A DNA stretch of 64,000 nt from UBA3263 sp964528425. GTDB lineage: Bacteria > Bacteroidota > Bacteroidia > Bacteroidales > Muribaculaceae. Made by a program: the position numbers and the translations under genes. Below are positions 31,160 to 40,506 of the stretch, one piece after another; positions within the stretch are counted from its first letter, which is position 1; every line of letters starts with the position of its first letter. The notes under the pieces are model-generated. The model was not told the DNA's origin. It saw only the letters and a list, made by a program, of their open reading frames with translations, and did no database searches. The stretch is taken from positions 14,879 to 78,878 of the forward strand of contig CAZGTD010000006.1 of assembly GCA_964528425.1 (NCBI GenBank), in the 5' to 3' direction.

Positions 31160-33646
31160 ATGAACATTTCTTATAACTGGCTGCGCTCTTTTGTTGACGG
31201 GCTTCCCGAACCCAAAGCCCTTGCTGCAGCCCTGACATCAACCGGTCTGGAATGCGACACGGTTGAAGAAGTAGAATCGATTCGCGGCGGCCTGCGCGGC
31301 CTGGTGGTGGGACGTGTGCTCACCTGCGAAGCGCACCCCGACAGCGACCACCTGCACGTTACCACAGTTGACCTCGGCCTGCCCGAGGGCCCCGCACAGA
31401 TTGTTTGCGGTGCCCCCAACGTTGCTGCCGGCCAGGCGGTTATCGTGGCCACCGTGGGCACTACGCTCTACGACGGCGACAAGGAATTCAAAATCAAAAA
31501 ATCGAAAATCCGCGGCGTTGAATCGCTCGGCATGATCTGCGCCGAAGATGAAATCGGCGTGGGCACCAGCCACGACGGCATCATCGTTATTCCCGACGAC
31601 AAGGCTCCGGCGCCCGGCACTCCCGCCGCCGAATACTTCGGCCTTGAGAGCGACTACGTTCTTGAAGTAGACCTGACTCCGAACCGCATTGACGGTGCCA
31701 GCCACTACGGCGTGGCCCGCGACTGGGCCGCCAAGGCCACTGTCGAAGGCCTCACCCCCAACCTTCATCGTCCCGATGGGCTCGACCCGCAGTCACTGCC
31801 CGCTCATCCCGACAAGGCCGTAAAGGTTACGGTTGCCGACGCCGCCGACTGCCCGCGCTATGCCGGCCTGACCATCCGCAACGTAAAGGTTGCCGAGAGC
31901 CCCAAATGGCTGCGCGACTATCTTACCGCCATTGGCCAACGCCCCATTAACAACATCGTTGACATTACTAACTATATTCTCCACTCCTTCTGCCAGCCGC
32001 TCCACTGCTTTGACCTCGATAAGGTTAAAGATGACCAAATCATAGTGAAGACCCTCCCCGCCGGCACCAAGTTCACCACCTTGGACGGCGTTGAGCGCAC
32101 CCTCAACGAGCGCGACCTGATGATTTGCGACCCCGACGGGCCGCTTTGCCTGGCCGGCGTTTTCGGTGGCCTGAACTCGGGCGTTACCGACTCTACCAAA
32201 GATATTTTCCTCGAAAGCGCCTGCTTTAACCCCACGACCATCCGCAAGGCTGCGCGTCGCCACGGGCTGAACACCGACGCCTCGTTCCGCTACGAGCGCG
32301 GTGTAGACCCCAATGGCTGCATGTATGCCCTGATGGTTGCCGCCAAGAAGGTTCAGGAACTCGCCGGCGGCGAAATCTGCGGTCCCGTGGTCGACCTCTA
32401 TCCCAACCCGGTTGAACCGGCCGTTGTAGAGCTGTCGTTCAAGCAGATCAACGATCTTATCGGCGCCGAAATCCCCGCCGACGCAGTGCGCCGCATACTC
32501 GGAGCCCTCGACATCAAGATCGAGAGCGAAGAAAACGGCACCATGGTTCTGCGCATACCGACCTATCGCGTCGACGTTACCCGCCCTTGCGACGTTATCG
32601 AAGAGATTCTGCGCATCTATGGCTACAACAACGTAGGCTTCACCGACCACGTTAACTCCTCGCTTTCATATAAAACCCCGACCGACCTGGCAAATCAGCT
32701 GACCAACAAGGCGCTCGATCGCCTCGCCGCTCAGGGCTTCCGCGAAATTCTCAACAACTCGCTAACCTCGGTTGCCTACTATGCCGACTGCGCAAGCTAC
32801 CCGCTGGACCGCTGCGTAAAGGTTATGAACCCGCTCAGCTCCGACCTCGGCGTTATGCGTCAGACCCTGCTTTTCGGCGGCCTGGAGGTTATCAGCCACA
32901 ACGTCAACCGTCGCAATGGCGATTTGATGCTCGTTGAGCTCGGCAACGTTTACAAATTCAACCCCGACAGCGAATCGACCGTCGAGCAGCCCCTGGCGCC
33001 CTACAGCGAAGGCTCGCGTCTGGGCCTGTGGCTCACCGGCAACGTCAGCACCTCATCGTGGCTCGCGCCGGCCGTAGAATCGAGCATTTACCATCTGCGT
33101 GCGTTTGTCGACGGCGTTCTCGCCGCCCTCGGTCTCGGCCAGAATCAGGTGCACTATGCCGTCGGCAACGATTGCCCCGACATCTTTGCAGCCCAGCTCG
33201 ACATCAAAACCCGCTCGGGCAAGCTCCTGGGCCGCATGGGCGTGGTAAACGCCGACCTGCTCAACCGCTTCGACATTGACCGTCCCGTCTACTTTGCCGA
33301 GCTCGACCGCGACGCCCTTGTCAAGCTCGTTGAAAAGCATAACGTAACCTTTGCGCCGCTGCCCAAGTCGCAGGCTGTGCGCCGCGACCTGGCGTTGCTT
33401 CTCGATTCTGCCGTTACTTTCGAGCAGGTTCGTGAAGTAGTTGCCAAGTCTGAGCGCAAGCTCCTTCAGGGCGTTGAGCTCTTCGACGTTTACGAAGGCA
33501 AAAACCTGCCCGAAGGTAAAAAGAGCTATGCAATTTCGATTACTCTTCAGGATCCGGAAAAGACCCTGCAGGATAAACAGATTGACGCCGTGATGGGCAA
33601 GGTTATAAATAATCTCAAAGCCCAGCTTGGCGCTGAACTCCGCTAA
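31160..33646 (+). CDS. pheT: Phenylalanyl-tRNA synthetase beta subunit
   Basis: An 828-residue subunit of the (alpha-beta)2 enzyme that charges tRNA(Phe). N-terminal NYNWLRSFVD-like start (NISYNWLRSFVDG), an EMAP/tRNA-binding OB domain (about 40-150, KIKKSKIRGVESLGMICAEDEIG), the B3/B4 editing domain (IGQRPINNIVDITNYI; DASFRYERGVDP), B5 and a C-terminal FDX-ACB domain (YEGKNLPEGKKSYAISITLQ). Full length. The gene for the alpha subunit, pheS, is not adjacent, as is common in Bacteroidetes. Confidence 0.97.
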   Translation: MNISYNWLRSFVDGLPEPKALAAALTSTGLECDTVEEVESIRGGLRGLVVGRVLTCEAHPDSDHLHVTTVDLGLPEGPAQIVCGAPNVAAGQAVIVATVGTTLYDGDKEFKIKKSKIRGVESLGMICAEDEIGVGTSHDGIIVIPDDKAPAPGTPAAEYFGLESDYVLEVDLTPNRIDGASHYGVARDWAAKATVEGLTPNLHRPDGLDPQSLPAHPDKAVKVTVADAADCPRYAGLTIRNVKVAESPKWLRDYLTAIGQRPINNIVDITNYILHSFCQPLHCFDLDKVKDDQIIVKTLPAGTKFTTLDGVERTLNERDLMICDPDGPLCLAGVFGGLNSGVTDSTKDIFLESACFNPTTIRKAARRHGLNTDASFRYERGVDPNGCMYALMVAAKKVQELAGGEICGPVVDLYPNPVEPAVVELSFKQINDLIGAEIPADAVRRILGALDIKIESEENGTMVLRIPTYRVDVTRPCDVIEEILRIYGYNNVGFTDHVNSSLSYKTPTDLANQLTNKALDRLAAQGFREILNNSLTSVAYYADCASYPLDRCVKVMNPLSSDLGVMRQTLLFGGLEVISHNVNRRNGDLMLVELGNVYKFNPDSESTVEQPLAPYSEGSRLGLWLTGNVSTSSWLAPAVESSIYHLRAFVDGVLAALGLGQNQVHYAVGNDCPDIFAAQLDIKTRSGKLLGRMGVVNADLLNRFDIDRPVYFAELDRDALVKLVEKHNVTFAPLPKSQAVRRDLALLLDSAVTFEQVREVVAKSERKLLQGVELFDVYEGKNLPEGKKSYAISITLQDPEKTLQDKQIDAVMGKVINNLKAQLGAELR

Positions 33647-33683
33647 TTATTTAAACTTTAAAATCTAAAATAAATATTCATAT

Positions 33684-34415
33684 ATGGGAAGAGCATTTGA
33701 ATACCGTAAGGCCCGTAAGCTTAAACGCTGGGGCAACATGTCGCGTACGTTTACCCGCATAGGTAAGGAAATCACCATTGCCGCTAAAGCCGGCGGTCCC
33801 GACCCCGACACCAACCCGCGCCTGCGTGCGCTCATGGCCAACGCCAAGGCCGCCAACATGCCCAAGGACACCGTTGAACGCGCCATCAAAAAAGCCACCG
33901 ACAAGGATGCCGGCGACTACAAGGAAATCGTTTACGAAGGATATGGCCCCTTCGGCATCGCCATCGTTGTTGAAACCGCAACCAACAACAACACCCGCAC
34001 CGTGGCCAACGTGCGCTCCTACTTCACCAAGCATGGCGGCTCGCTCGGCACTTCCGGCTCGCTATCATTCCTGTTCGACCATAAGTGCGTCTTTAAAATC
34101 AAAGCCAAGGAAGGCGTTGAGCTCGAAGACCTCGAACTGGAGCTGATTGACTGCGGCGTTGACGAACTTGAAGCCGGCGACGAAGGCGAAATCATTCTCT
34201 ACGGCGCCTTTGAAAGCAACTCGGCCATTCAGCACTATCTCGAAGAAAACGGCTACGAAATCATCTCGTCGGAATTCGAACGCATTCCCAATGACCTGAA
34301 AGACGTAACCCCCGAGCAGCGCGCAACCCTCGAAAAACTTCTCGACAAATTCGAGGAAGATGAAGACGTTCAGAACGTGTTCCACAACATGCGCGAGGAC
34401 GATTCGGAAGAATAA
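33684..34415 (+). CDS. YebC/PmpR-family protein
   Basis: A 243-residue member of the YebC/TACO1 family (MGRAFEYRKARKLKRWGNMS start; NTRTVANVRSYFTKHGGSLGTSGS core). Members were called transcriptional regulators; more recent work on some links them to relief of ribosome stalling at proline-rich sequences. It follows pheT by 37 bp and ends before a strong terminator, so the two probably share a transcript. The acidic C-terminal tail (EDEDVQNVFHNMREDDSEE) is usual for the family. Confidence 0.93.
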   Translation: MGRAFEYRKARKLKRWGNMSRTFTRIGKEITIAAKAGGPDPDTNPRLRALMANAKAANMPKDTVERAIKKATDKDAGDYKEIVYEGYGPFGIAIVVETATNNNTRTVANVRSYFTKHGGSLGTSGSLSFLFDHKCVFKIKAKEGVELEDLELELIDCGVDELEAGDEGEIILYGAFESNSAIQHYLEENGYEIISSEFERIPNDLKDVTPEQRATLEKLLDKFEEDEDVQNVFHNMREDDSEE

Positions 34416-34430
34416 CACGAGTATCTGATT

Positions 34431-34474
34431 TTAACGCAATTTAACGCTTTGGGCGTAAAATTGCGTTATTTTTA
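34431..34474 (+). terminator. Terminator after the YebC-family gene
   Basis: TTAACGCAATTTAACGC pairs with GGCGTAAAATTGCGTTA around a short TTTG loop, followed by TTTTTAT. A long, near-perfect stem 15 bp after the stop. Confidence 0.88.
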
Positions 34475-34570
34475 TAAAAGTTAACCATTTTCGCGTTTGG
34501 TTTAGAATATTTAACTTCTCGCGGACTAACTTTTTCGCCCTTTGGAACAGTTTTTTCGCGGAATTATCCC

Positions 34571-34578
34571 TAACTTTG
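34571..34578 (+). promoter_or_regulatory. -7 element before ino1
   Basis: TAACTTTG, 37 nt before the ATG at 34616. A TTTG at 34541 is too far away (26 nt) to be a standard -33 element. Confidence 0.6.
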
Positions 34579-34615
34579 CATTCCAAAATCGAAAATATTA
34601 TAACAATCATCACTT

Positions 34616-35923
34616 ATGACCAATTCACAAGTTAAGCCCGCCGAAGGCAAACTCGGCGTGCTCGTGGTAGGCCTCGGTGCCGTTACCACCACCTTCATGA
34701 CCGGCGTGCTGATGGCCCGCAAGGGTCTGGCAAAGCCCGTTGGCTCAATGACTCAGTATGACCGCATTCGCGTTGGAAAAGGCAAAGACAAAAAGTACCT
34801 GATGTATAAAGACATCGTTTCGATGGCTGAACTCGACGACATCGTATTCGGTGCTTGGGACGTTTATCCCGCAAATGCCTACGAATCGGCTATCAACGCT
34901 GAAGTACTCAAGGAAAAAGATATCAACCCCGTTAAGGACGAACTCGAAGCTATCAAGCCCATGAAGGCTGCCTTCGACAAAAACTATGCCAAGCGTCTCG
35001 ACGGCGACAACGTCAAGACCGTTAAGAACCGCTGGGATATGGTTGAACAGCTCCGCGAAGACATCCGCAACTTCAAGAAAGAAACCGGCGTTGACCGCTG
35101 CGTAGTGCTTTGGGCCGCTTCAACCGAAGTTTACGTTCCCGTTAACGAAAACGTTCACGACACTCTTGAACACCTCGAAGCTGCAATGAAGGCCGACGAT
35201 GTTGAAAACATCGCTCCCTCCATGTGTTACGCTTATGCCGCTCTGGCCGAAGGTTGCCCCTTCATCATGGGCGCTCCCAACACCACAGTCGACATCCCCG
35301 CTATGTGGGAACTCTCCGAAAAAACCGGCATGCCTATCGCCGGCAAGGACTTCAAGACCGGCCAGACCCTGGTTAAATCTGGCTTTGCTCCTATCATCGG
35401 CACCCGCATGCTCGGTCTCAGCGGCTGGTTCTCGACCAACATTCTCGGCAACCGCGACGGTCTTGTGCTTGACGAACCCGCTAACTTCCGCACCAAAGAA
35501 GTTTCCAAACTGTCGACCCTCGAATCGATCCTCGTTCCCGAAGCTCAGCCCGATCTCTATAGCAACTACTACCACAAAGTGCGCATCAACTACTATCCCC
35601 CGCGCAACGACAACAAGGAAGGCTGGGACAACATCGACATTTTCGGCTGGATGGGCTATCCGATGCAGATCAAAATCAACTTCCTCTGCCGCGACTCAAT
35701 CCTTGCAGCTCCCTTGTGTCTGGACCTCGTTCTGCTGAGCGACCTCGCAGCCCGCGCCGGCCGCCACGGCATTCAGCGCTTCCTGAGCTTCTTCCTCAAG
35801 AGCCCGATGCACGACTACACCAAGAACGAAGTGCCCGTTAACCACCTCTTCCAGCAGTACACCATGCTCAAGAACGCCATTCGCGAAATGGGCGGTTACG
35901 AAGCTGACGAAGAAATCGACTAA
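34616..35923 (+). CDS. ino1: Inositol-3-phosphate synthase
   Basis: A 435-residue NAD-dependent enzyme converting glucose-6-phosphate to inositol-3-phosphate. It has the Rossmann motif GVLVVGLGAVTTTFMTG, the family signatures NENVHDTLEHL and AGKDFKTGQTLVKSGFAPI, and the C-terminal NHLFQQYTMLKNAIREMGG. In gut Bacteroides the enzyme feeds inositol phospholipids and inositol sphingolipids. The other genes of that lipid cluster (PI-phosphate synthase, phosphatase) are not next to it here. Codon use is strongly biased, suggesting high expression. It stands alone between terminators. Confidence 0.95.
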   Translation: MTNSQVKPAEGKLGVLVVGLGAVTTTFMTGVLMARKGLAKPVGSMTQYDRIRVGKGKDKKYLMYKDIVSMAELDDIVFGAWDVYPANAYESAINAEVLKEKDINPVKDELEAIKPMKAAFDKNYAKRLDGDNVKTVKNRWDMVEQLREDIRNFKKETGVDRCVVLWAASTEVYVPVNENVHDTLEHLEAAMKADDVENIAPSMCYAYAALAEGCPFIMGAPNTTVDIPAMWELSEKTGMPIAGKDFKTGQTLVKSGFAPIIGTRMLGLSGWFSTNILGNRDGLVLDEPANFRTKEVSKLSTLESILVPEAQPDLYSNYYHKVRINYYPPRNDNKEGWDNIDIFGWMGYPMQIKINFLCRDSILAAPLCLDLVLLSDLAARAGRHGIQRFLSFFLKSPMHDYTKNEVPVNHLFQQYTMLKNAIREMGGYEADEEID

Positions 35924-35964
35924 GAATTTCAAACGGTTCGTCCGCGAACCTGAATAACCAAAAG

Positions 35965-36006
35965 GAGAGTGTATCAACTGCAAAGGGTTTGATACACTCT
36001 CTTTCG
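35965..36006 (+). terminator. Hairpin after ino1, probable terminator
   Basis: GAGAGTGTATCAA (35965-35977) pairs with TTGATACACTCTC (35989-36001) around an 11-nt loop: a perfect 13-bp stem, followed by TTTCGC. The T-tract is weak, so efficiency is uncertain. Confidence 0.65.
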
Positions 36007-36056
36007 CAAATTTCAATAGCACCATCAACCGGATTCTGCAAAATAGAGGCCAGGGA

Positions 36057-36911
36057 TTGCTGGCGGTTCTGCGCGTGGCAATCGAGGCTTTCGCGGCTTT
36101 TTTCATAACTGCCGCGCTGCTTAATTACGGAGTGGCCTCAACTGCCATCGGTCGCTGGTTCGAATCGCTCCAGCTTATCCCTGCAGCCATCGGGCTCTTG
36201 TTGCCTACTCTGGCATTCTGGCTGGCCATCACCCTGGTTTTCGGGCGCCTTTATTGCTCGACCGTATGCCCGCTGGGCGCACTGATGGATCTGGGCTCGC
36301 GCCTGCGCCCCGAATCGCGCCCGTTCCGGTGGTCGCGGCCGCTACGCACGCTCAGAATTGTCTGCTTTGCATTAGCCGCGGTTCTTCTTATGCTCCATAT
36401 CCCGGGCGTAGAGAACTGGATTGACCCTTACGGGCTTTATCGTTCAATCGTCGGGCGGCTCACTTCCGGTGCTGTTGGCCTGTCGGCAATTTCAGGCGGC
36501 GTTATGCTCTGCGCTATAGGTTTTGTTGCCTACCGGCGCGGCCGGCTTTTTTGCAACTCCGTATGTCCGCTGTCGGCACCGCTTGGGCTGGTTGCGCGGA
36601 ACGCGGCGTTTCATATCGACATCAACACCGACCGTTGCACCCAATGCCGCCGTTGCGTCGACGTTTGCAAGGCCTCGTGTATAAATCTCAACGACCACGT
36701 TGCGGATATGAGCCGCTGCGTGGTTTGCTTTAACTGCCTTGCAGTGTGTGCCGACGATGCCATAGCCTACACGCTTTCGCGCCACACGCTCTCCCATCCG
36801 TTACTTCAAAAAATTTCATTGTCATCAACATGCAACAATATCTCGACCTGCTCCGCGACATCCTCGATAACGGAGACCGCAAAACCGACCGGACCGGCAC
36901 CGGAACATTGA
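36057..36911 (+). CDS. NapH/MauN-like 4Fe-4S membrane protein
   Basis: About 284 residues. Three or four N-terminal helices carry the paired membrane Cys motifs CSTVCPLG and CNSVCPLS typical of NapH/RdxA/YccM-type quinol-linked electron carriers. Two ferredoxin clusters follow (CTQCRRCVDVC and CVVCFNCLAVC). It probably passes electrons from quinol; the acceptor is unknown. There is no ATG in the frame: the TTG at 36057 (or the GTG at 36075) is the likely start, and the frame is open back to 35958 in the ino1 terminator. The last ~30 residues (Ser/Thr-rich) are encoded inside thyA, an 82-bp same-strand overlap, so the original stop may have been lost. Confidence 0.8.
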   Translation: MLAVLRVAIEAFAAFFITAALLNYGVASTAIGRWFESLQLIPAAIGLLLPTLAFWLAITLVFGRLYCSTVCPLGALMDLGSRLRPESRPFRWSRPLRTLRIVCFALAAVLLMLHIPGVENWIDPYGLYRSIVGRLTSGAVGLSAISGGVMLCAIGFVAYRRGRLFCNSVCPLSAPLGLVARNAAFHIDINTDRCTQCRRCVDVCKASCINLNDHVADMSRCVVCFNCLAVCADDAIAYTLSRHTLSHPLLQKISLSSTCNNISTCSATSSITETAKPTGPAPEH

Positions 36912-37624
36912 GCGTTTTCGGACGCCAGATGCGCTATGACCTTTCAAAAGGTTTTCCGCTGCTGACTACCAAGAAGCTCCACCTGAAATCGATTATTCAC
37001 GAGCTGCTCTGGTTCATCAGCGGCGATACGAACGTTAAGTATCTTCAGGATAATGGCGTTAGAATCTGGAATGAGTGGGCCGACGAGAATGGCGAACTCG
37101 GACCGGTTTATGGCCGCCAGTGGCGAGCGTGGCCCGACGGGCGCGGCGGGTTTATTGACCAGCTGGCCGAGGTTGAGCGTCAGATCAAGGAAAATCCCGA
37201 TTCAAGGCGGCTTATAGTTTCGGCCTGGAATGTTGCCGACGTGCCCAATATGGCGCTGCCGCCGTGTCATGCGTTCTTTCAGTTCTATGTTGCCAACGGC
37301 CGGTTGTCGCTGCAGCTTTATCAGCGTTCGGCCGACTGCTTTCTGGGTGTGCCGTTCAATATTGCCAGCTATGCGCTTCTATTGCTGATGATGGCGCAGG
37401 TTACCGGACTTGAACCCGGAGAGTTTATTCACACAACCGGCGATACTCACCTGTATTTGAACCATCTGGAGCAGGCCCGCCTTCAGCTTCAGCGGGAGCC
37501 CCGGCCGCTGCCGCGCATGCGCCTCAACCCCGAGCGCAAATCAATTTTTGACTTCCGCTTCGAAGATTTCACTCTCGAAGACTATAATCCTCATCCACAT
37601 ATTCCGGCCACGGTGGCCGTTTAA
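36830..37624 (+). CDS. thyA: Thymidylate synthase
   Basis: A 264-residue enzyme methylating dUMP with methylene-tetrahydrofolate. Motifs: the N-terminal RKTDRTGTGTLSVFG, the catalytic Cys in ALPPCHAFFQFYV, and LQLYQRSADCFLGVPFNIAS. The start at 36830 is the one that matches the family N-terminus (MQQYLDLLRDILDNG); a farther upstream in-frame ATG would add a spurious 28-residue extension. It begins inside the end of the iron-sulfur protein gene. A dihydrofolate reductase gene, the usual neighbour, is absent. Confidence 0.96.
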   Translation: MQQYLDLLRDILDNGDRKTDRTGTGTLSVFGRQMRYDLSKGFPLLTTKKLHLKSIIHELLWFISGDTNVKYLQDNGVRIWNEWADENGELGPVYGRQWRAWPDGRGGFIDQLAEVERQIKENPDSRRLIVSAWNVADVPNMALPPCHAFFQFYVANGRLSLQLYQRSADCFLGVPFNIASYALLLLMMAQVTGLEPGEFIHTTGDTHLYLNHLEQARLQLQREPRPLPRMRLNPERKSIFDFRFEDFTLEDYNPHPHIPATVAV

Positions 37625-37655
37625 ACCATTATTCACTTTTTAATTTCTTTATTTT

Positions 37656-38084
37656 ATGTCAACAAAAAATCTAAACATCCTTCTTGGTGTTATCGGCGTT
37701 ATTTTAGCGTTCGGTATTTTTCTTGTCGTTGCGGGCTTCCCGATCAAGGAGTATAGTGCCTTCGGGCAGACCGGTTACATTGTTATGGCCGGACTGTATA
37801 GTGAAGGTGATATGAACTTCGGGCTTCACTTGGGAGCCATTGTAATATTGCTGGGCTACATTGCCACATTCGTGATGCTATTCATGCAAAAACGCACTGC
37901 TTATATCGGTCAGTGCGTGGCATTGCTCGGCGCGTTAATATTGATACTGTCTGTACCCTCAATCGGTAATGGTGTACCTTTTGTAGAGACTTCAATCAGT
38001 TTCGGATACTGGATCATTATTGCCGTTACTTTGATTTGGGGCGCTTGCTTATATCTGGTAGATCGCAAGGCTGACAACAAATAA
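37656..38084 (+). CDS. Small four-helix membrane protein of unknown function
   Basis: 142 residues with four hydrophobic segments: ILLGVIGVILAFGIFLVVAG, LGAIVILLGYIATFVMLF, CVALLGALILILSV and YWIIIAVTLIWGACLYLV. A polar stretch (EGDMNFGLH) follows the second helix region. I do not recognise the family. It lies 31 bp after thyA and before a strong terminator, so it is probably in the same transcript. GC content is lower than in thyA. Confidence 0.65.
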   Translation: MSTKNLNILLGVIGVILAFGIFLVVAGFPIKEYSAFGQTGYIVMAGLYSEGDMNFGLHLGAIVILLGYIATFVMLFMQKRTAYIGQCVALLGALILILSVPSIGNGVPFVETSISFGYWIIIAVTLIWGACLYLVDRKADNK

Positions 38085-38109
38085 GCGATTTTTAAGCTAA
38101 GTAAAATTA

Positions 38110-38147
38110 ACGGGCTGCGTTGCAATCAGCGACGCAGCCCGTCTTTT
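38110..38147 (+). terminator. Terminator after the small membrane protein gene
   Basis: ACGGGCTGCGT (38110-38120) pairs with ACGCAGCCCGT (38132-38142), followed by CTTTT. A GC-rich 11-bp stem lying between convergent genes. Confidence 0.85.
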
Positions 38148-38161
38148 AAGGAATCGGCAGG

Positions 38162-40483
38162 TTATTTGACGATTGATTTGGTTACCGAGCCATCGGAGTT
38201 CTTAATAACGTAAACACCGTTGGCGGGATTGATTGAGCGGCGGCCAAACAGATCGTAGGCCTCGGTGGTTGCAGTTTGAGTCGCGCGGCGGTCGGCTATT
38301 GAGGATATGGCATCGGCCTTAACGTTTACGCTGATTTCAACGCCCGGGCCTTTAACGGTTACCGTGCCTTCAACGTTGCCGGTGACTGAGCTTGCGCGTT
38401 CGATTGTCAGTTCGCAACGGTCATAGCGCCCTGCAACCGAAGCGTTGAAGCCTTCCGGGGCTTCAACGGTCAGCTGCGAGCCGTCGTAGTATGAGCCGAG
38501 CATCACTTTAGCTTCATTCTGGTCGGCGCCGATGGTAACTTCCTTGGTTTCGCACGTCAGCCATGGGAAATCGGCTATCACTCCGAAGGCAAAGGCCGAC
38601 ATGAGCGAGTAAACGTCGTCATCTTCCGTATAGAGCAAGGGCTTGACCGAATAGTAGGCCGGACGTCCCGAAGCTACCTGGAAGTCGATGTGTGACATCA
38701 TATACGACAGGTTCATCACTCCAGGTTTTTCATTGCGGGTCTGCAGGGGCATGAAGTATTCTACCTTGTCGGAATTAAAGCCTTCGAGCATAAAGAAGAA
38801 TGCCGGCTGCTTCTCGGTTGCGGTAATAACCACCGGAGCGTCAAAGGCAAAGGGCAGGCAAATGTAATCTTTCTGGCTTGCGTCGCCTTCGGAGTAAATA
38901 ATCTCCGAGCCTTTGATGGTTTGGGTCGCAACGGTTACGAAATCGGAGGGGTCGGCGGAAATTCCTATAGGGGTGTTATCTTCATCATAGAGCTGCTTGA
39001 GAGCGTAGATTGAGAATTTCAGCTCGGCTTCGGGTTGAATCAGGCCGAATCCAAACACGTTGATGCCGTTAACAACGAGTTTCGACCCCTGTTCAGGCAT
39101 ATAGAGGTTTGCAATGCCTTCGAGGTGGTTATAGCATGTTTCGGGGCTGGCGTCTTCGTCATTGCCGGCGGTGTAGTTATACCAATATTCGTTTGTGAAC
39201 TGATTATGGCCGAACACGGGAATCGAAAGGGCTCCGATTTTGTCGTCGCTGACGGTTATGCCGCCGAGGTCGGCATCGCCGGAAGTGAACGGGAAGAGAC
39301 TGAACCGGTAGTGCACGCCTTTTTCGGTAAACTCAGCGGTTCCGCCGGCCTGCATTGAAATCGACGGCGTATATTCAGTCGTTGCCTTTCCGGGAGCGGA
39401 GGCAATCAGCGTCGGAGGCGTCTGAATGTTGTTGGTCAGCGTCGTTTCATCGGTGTAGTCGGGATAGTAAGTCAGCTGCAGGTCAATCTGGTCATTGTCG
39501 GTTGCTTCTTCGCCGGTTACGGGGTCGATATATTTCCATGAATAGGTAGCATCCTCGCCCGAAGTGTTGGTGAACGTAACCGGCTCCATAACGGGCAGCT
39601 GCGCAATCTCTTCGGTCATGGAAATGAAGTCGGGAGTCATGCCCCAGTAAAGAGTGTGGGCCGGCAGAGAGTAGGAAACGTCGTCGAGGCCGGGAATGCC
39701 CACGCGCACGGCATCGAACCACATGGAATCGCCATCTTTGCCGACGTAGCGGAATCCGAATTGAACCTTTTTGCCGGCATAGGCGCTGAGGTCAACGTTT
39801 TGTTTCTGCATTCCGGTCGGAGTTGCCATTATAAGCTCCATGGCATCGTCGTAGTCCTTATAGCGGTCGGCAATATCCTGGATTTTGGTCCATTCTTCGT
39901 CGCCTTCGGCCTTGACCATCACCTGGAAAGTAGCGGCAATGATTTTTTCACCTTCATACTTGTAGGTTTCAGTATTAAGGTTTGCATCCGAAAAAAGCCA
40001 GATGGGTTGATAGAACAGATAGTAGGACAGCTCAACCCCCCGGGCGATTTCAATCTGCGGCGTTATGAGCCACTCGTCCTGTTCCTCGTCTGATGCAAGA
40101 ATCATGTAGTAATACTGGCCTTCGGCAGGTGCAGGATAGGAGGAGCTATATTGAAACATCGGGAACCAGCTGTACAGGTCGTCAAGCGGGGCCTGACGCT
40201 GCGCTGTCCAGCCGTCGGGGAGCCACTGTGAGGGCAGATCGTCTGCCGGCCACGCCTCGAAGCTTTCATAAAACGCGGTTTCCGCGCCGGCTTCCTGCTC
40301 TGCACGGGGCGAAGCTGCGCGCACCGGTTTTACCGGACGCAGAATGTTTTCGGTGGCCATTGCCGGTACTCGCCGCATGGGGCGGTCAGCGAGCTTCTCT
40401 GTCGAGAACTTTGCAGGAATTATGCCCGCGGAGGCAACTGCGGCGGTAACGGTCAGTATGGTTGAAAGAAGCAAATGTTTCAT
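38162..40483 (-). CDS. Secreted choice-of-anchor-J protein with C-terminal sorting-like domain
   Basis: A 773-residue protein with a signal peptide (MKHLLLSTILTVTAAVASAG). A cleaved-adhesin/choice-of-anchor-J beta-jellyroll (about 90-270) carries FYESFEAWPADDLPSQW near its start and YVGKDGDSMWFDAVRVG near its end. Further beta-rich regions follow, then a C-terminal tail (EAYDLFGRRSINPANGVYVIK...SIVK) resembling a type IX sorting domain. Such domains bind carbohydrates or protein surfaces on secreted peptidases and adhesins; no catalytic motif is seen. It lies 23 bp behind the third GH20 gene with no promoter between, so it is probably the last cistron of that operon. Confidence 0.8.
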   Translation of the reverse strand: MKHLLLSTILTVTAAVASAGIIPAKFSTEKLADRPMRRVPAMATENILRPVKPVRAASPRAEQEAGAETAFYESFEAWPADDLPSQWLPDGWTAQRQAPLDDLYSWFPMFQYSSSYPAPAEGQYYYMILASDEEQDEWLITPQIEIARGVELSYYLFYQPIWLFSDANLNTETYKYEGEKIIAATFQVMVKAEGDEEWTKIQDIADRYKDYDDAMELIMATPTGMQKQNVDLSAYAGKKVQFGFRYVGKDGDSMWFDAVRVGIPGLDDVSYSLPAHTLYWGMTPDFISMTEEIAQLPVMEPVTFTNTSGEDATYSWKYIDPVTGEEATDNDQIDLQLTYYPDYTDETTLTNNIQTPPTLIASAPGKATTEYTPSISMQAGGTAEFTEKGVHYRFSLFPFTSGDADLGGITVSDDKIGALSIPVFGHNQFTNEYWYNYTAGNDEDASPETCYNHLEGIANLYMPEQGSKLVVNGINVFGFGLIQPEAELKFSIYALKQLYDEDNTPIGISADPSDFVTVATQTIKGSEIIYSEGDASQKDYICLPFAFDAPVVITATEKQPAFFFMLEGFNSDKVEYFMPLQTRNEKPGVMNLSYMMSHIDFQVASGRPAYYSVKPLLYTEDDDVYSLMSAFAFGVIADFPWLTCETKEVTIGADQNEAKVMLGSYYDGSQLTVEAPEGFNASVAGRYDRCELTIERASSVTGNVEGTVTVKGPGVEISVNVKADAISSIADRRATQTATTEAYDLFGRRSINPANGVYVIKNSDGSVTKSIVK

Positions 40484-40506
40484 GTGGTGGATTGTCGTGT
40501 GATTGT

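Noticed and set aside
34528..34536. TAACTTTTT considered as a second ino1 promoter element
   Set aside because: The last position of TAnnTTTG is wrong; the exact TAACTTTG at 34571 is better placed.
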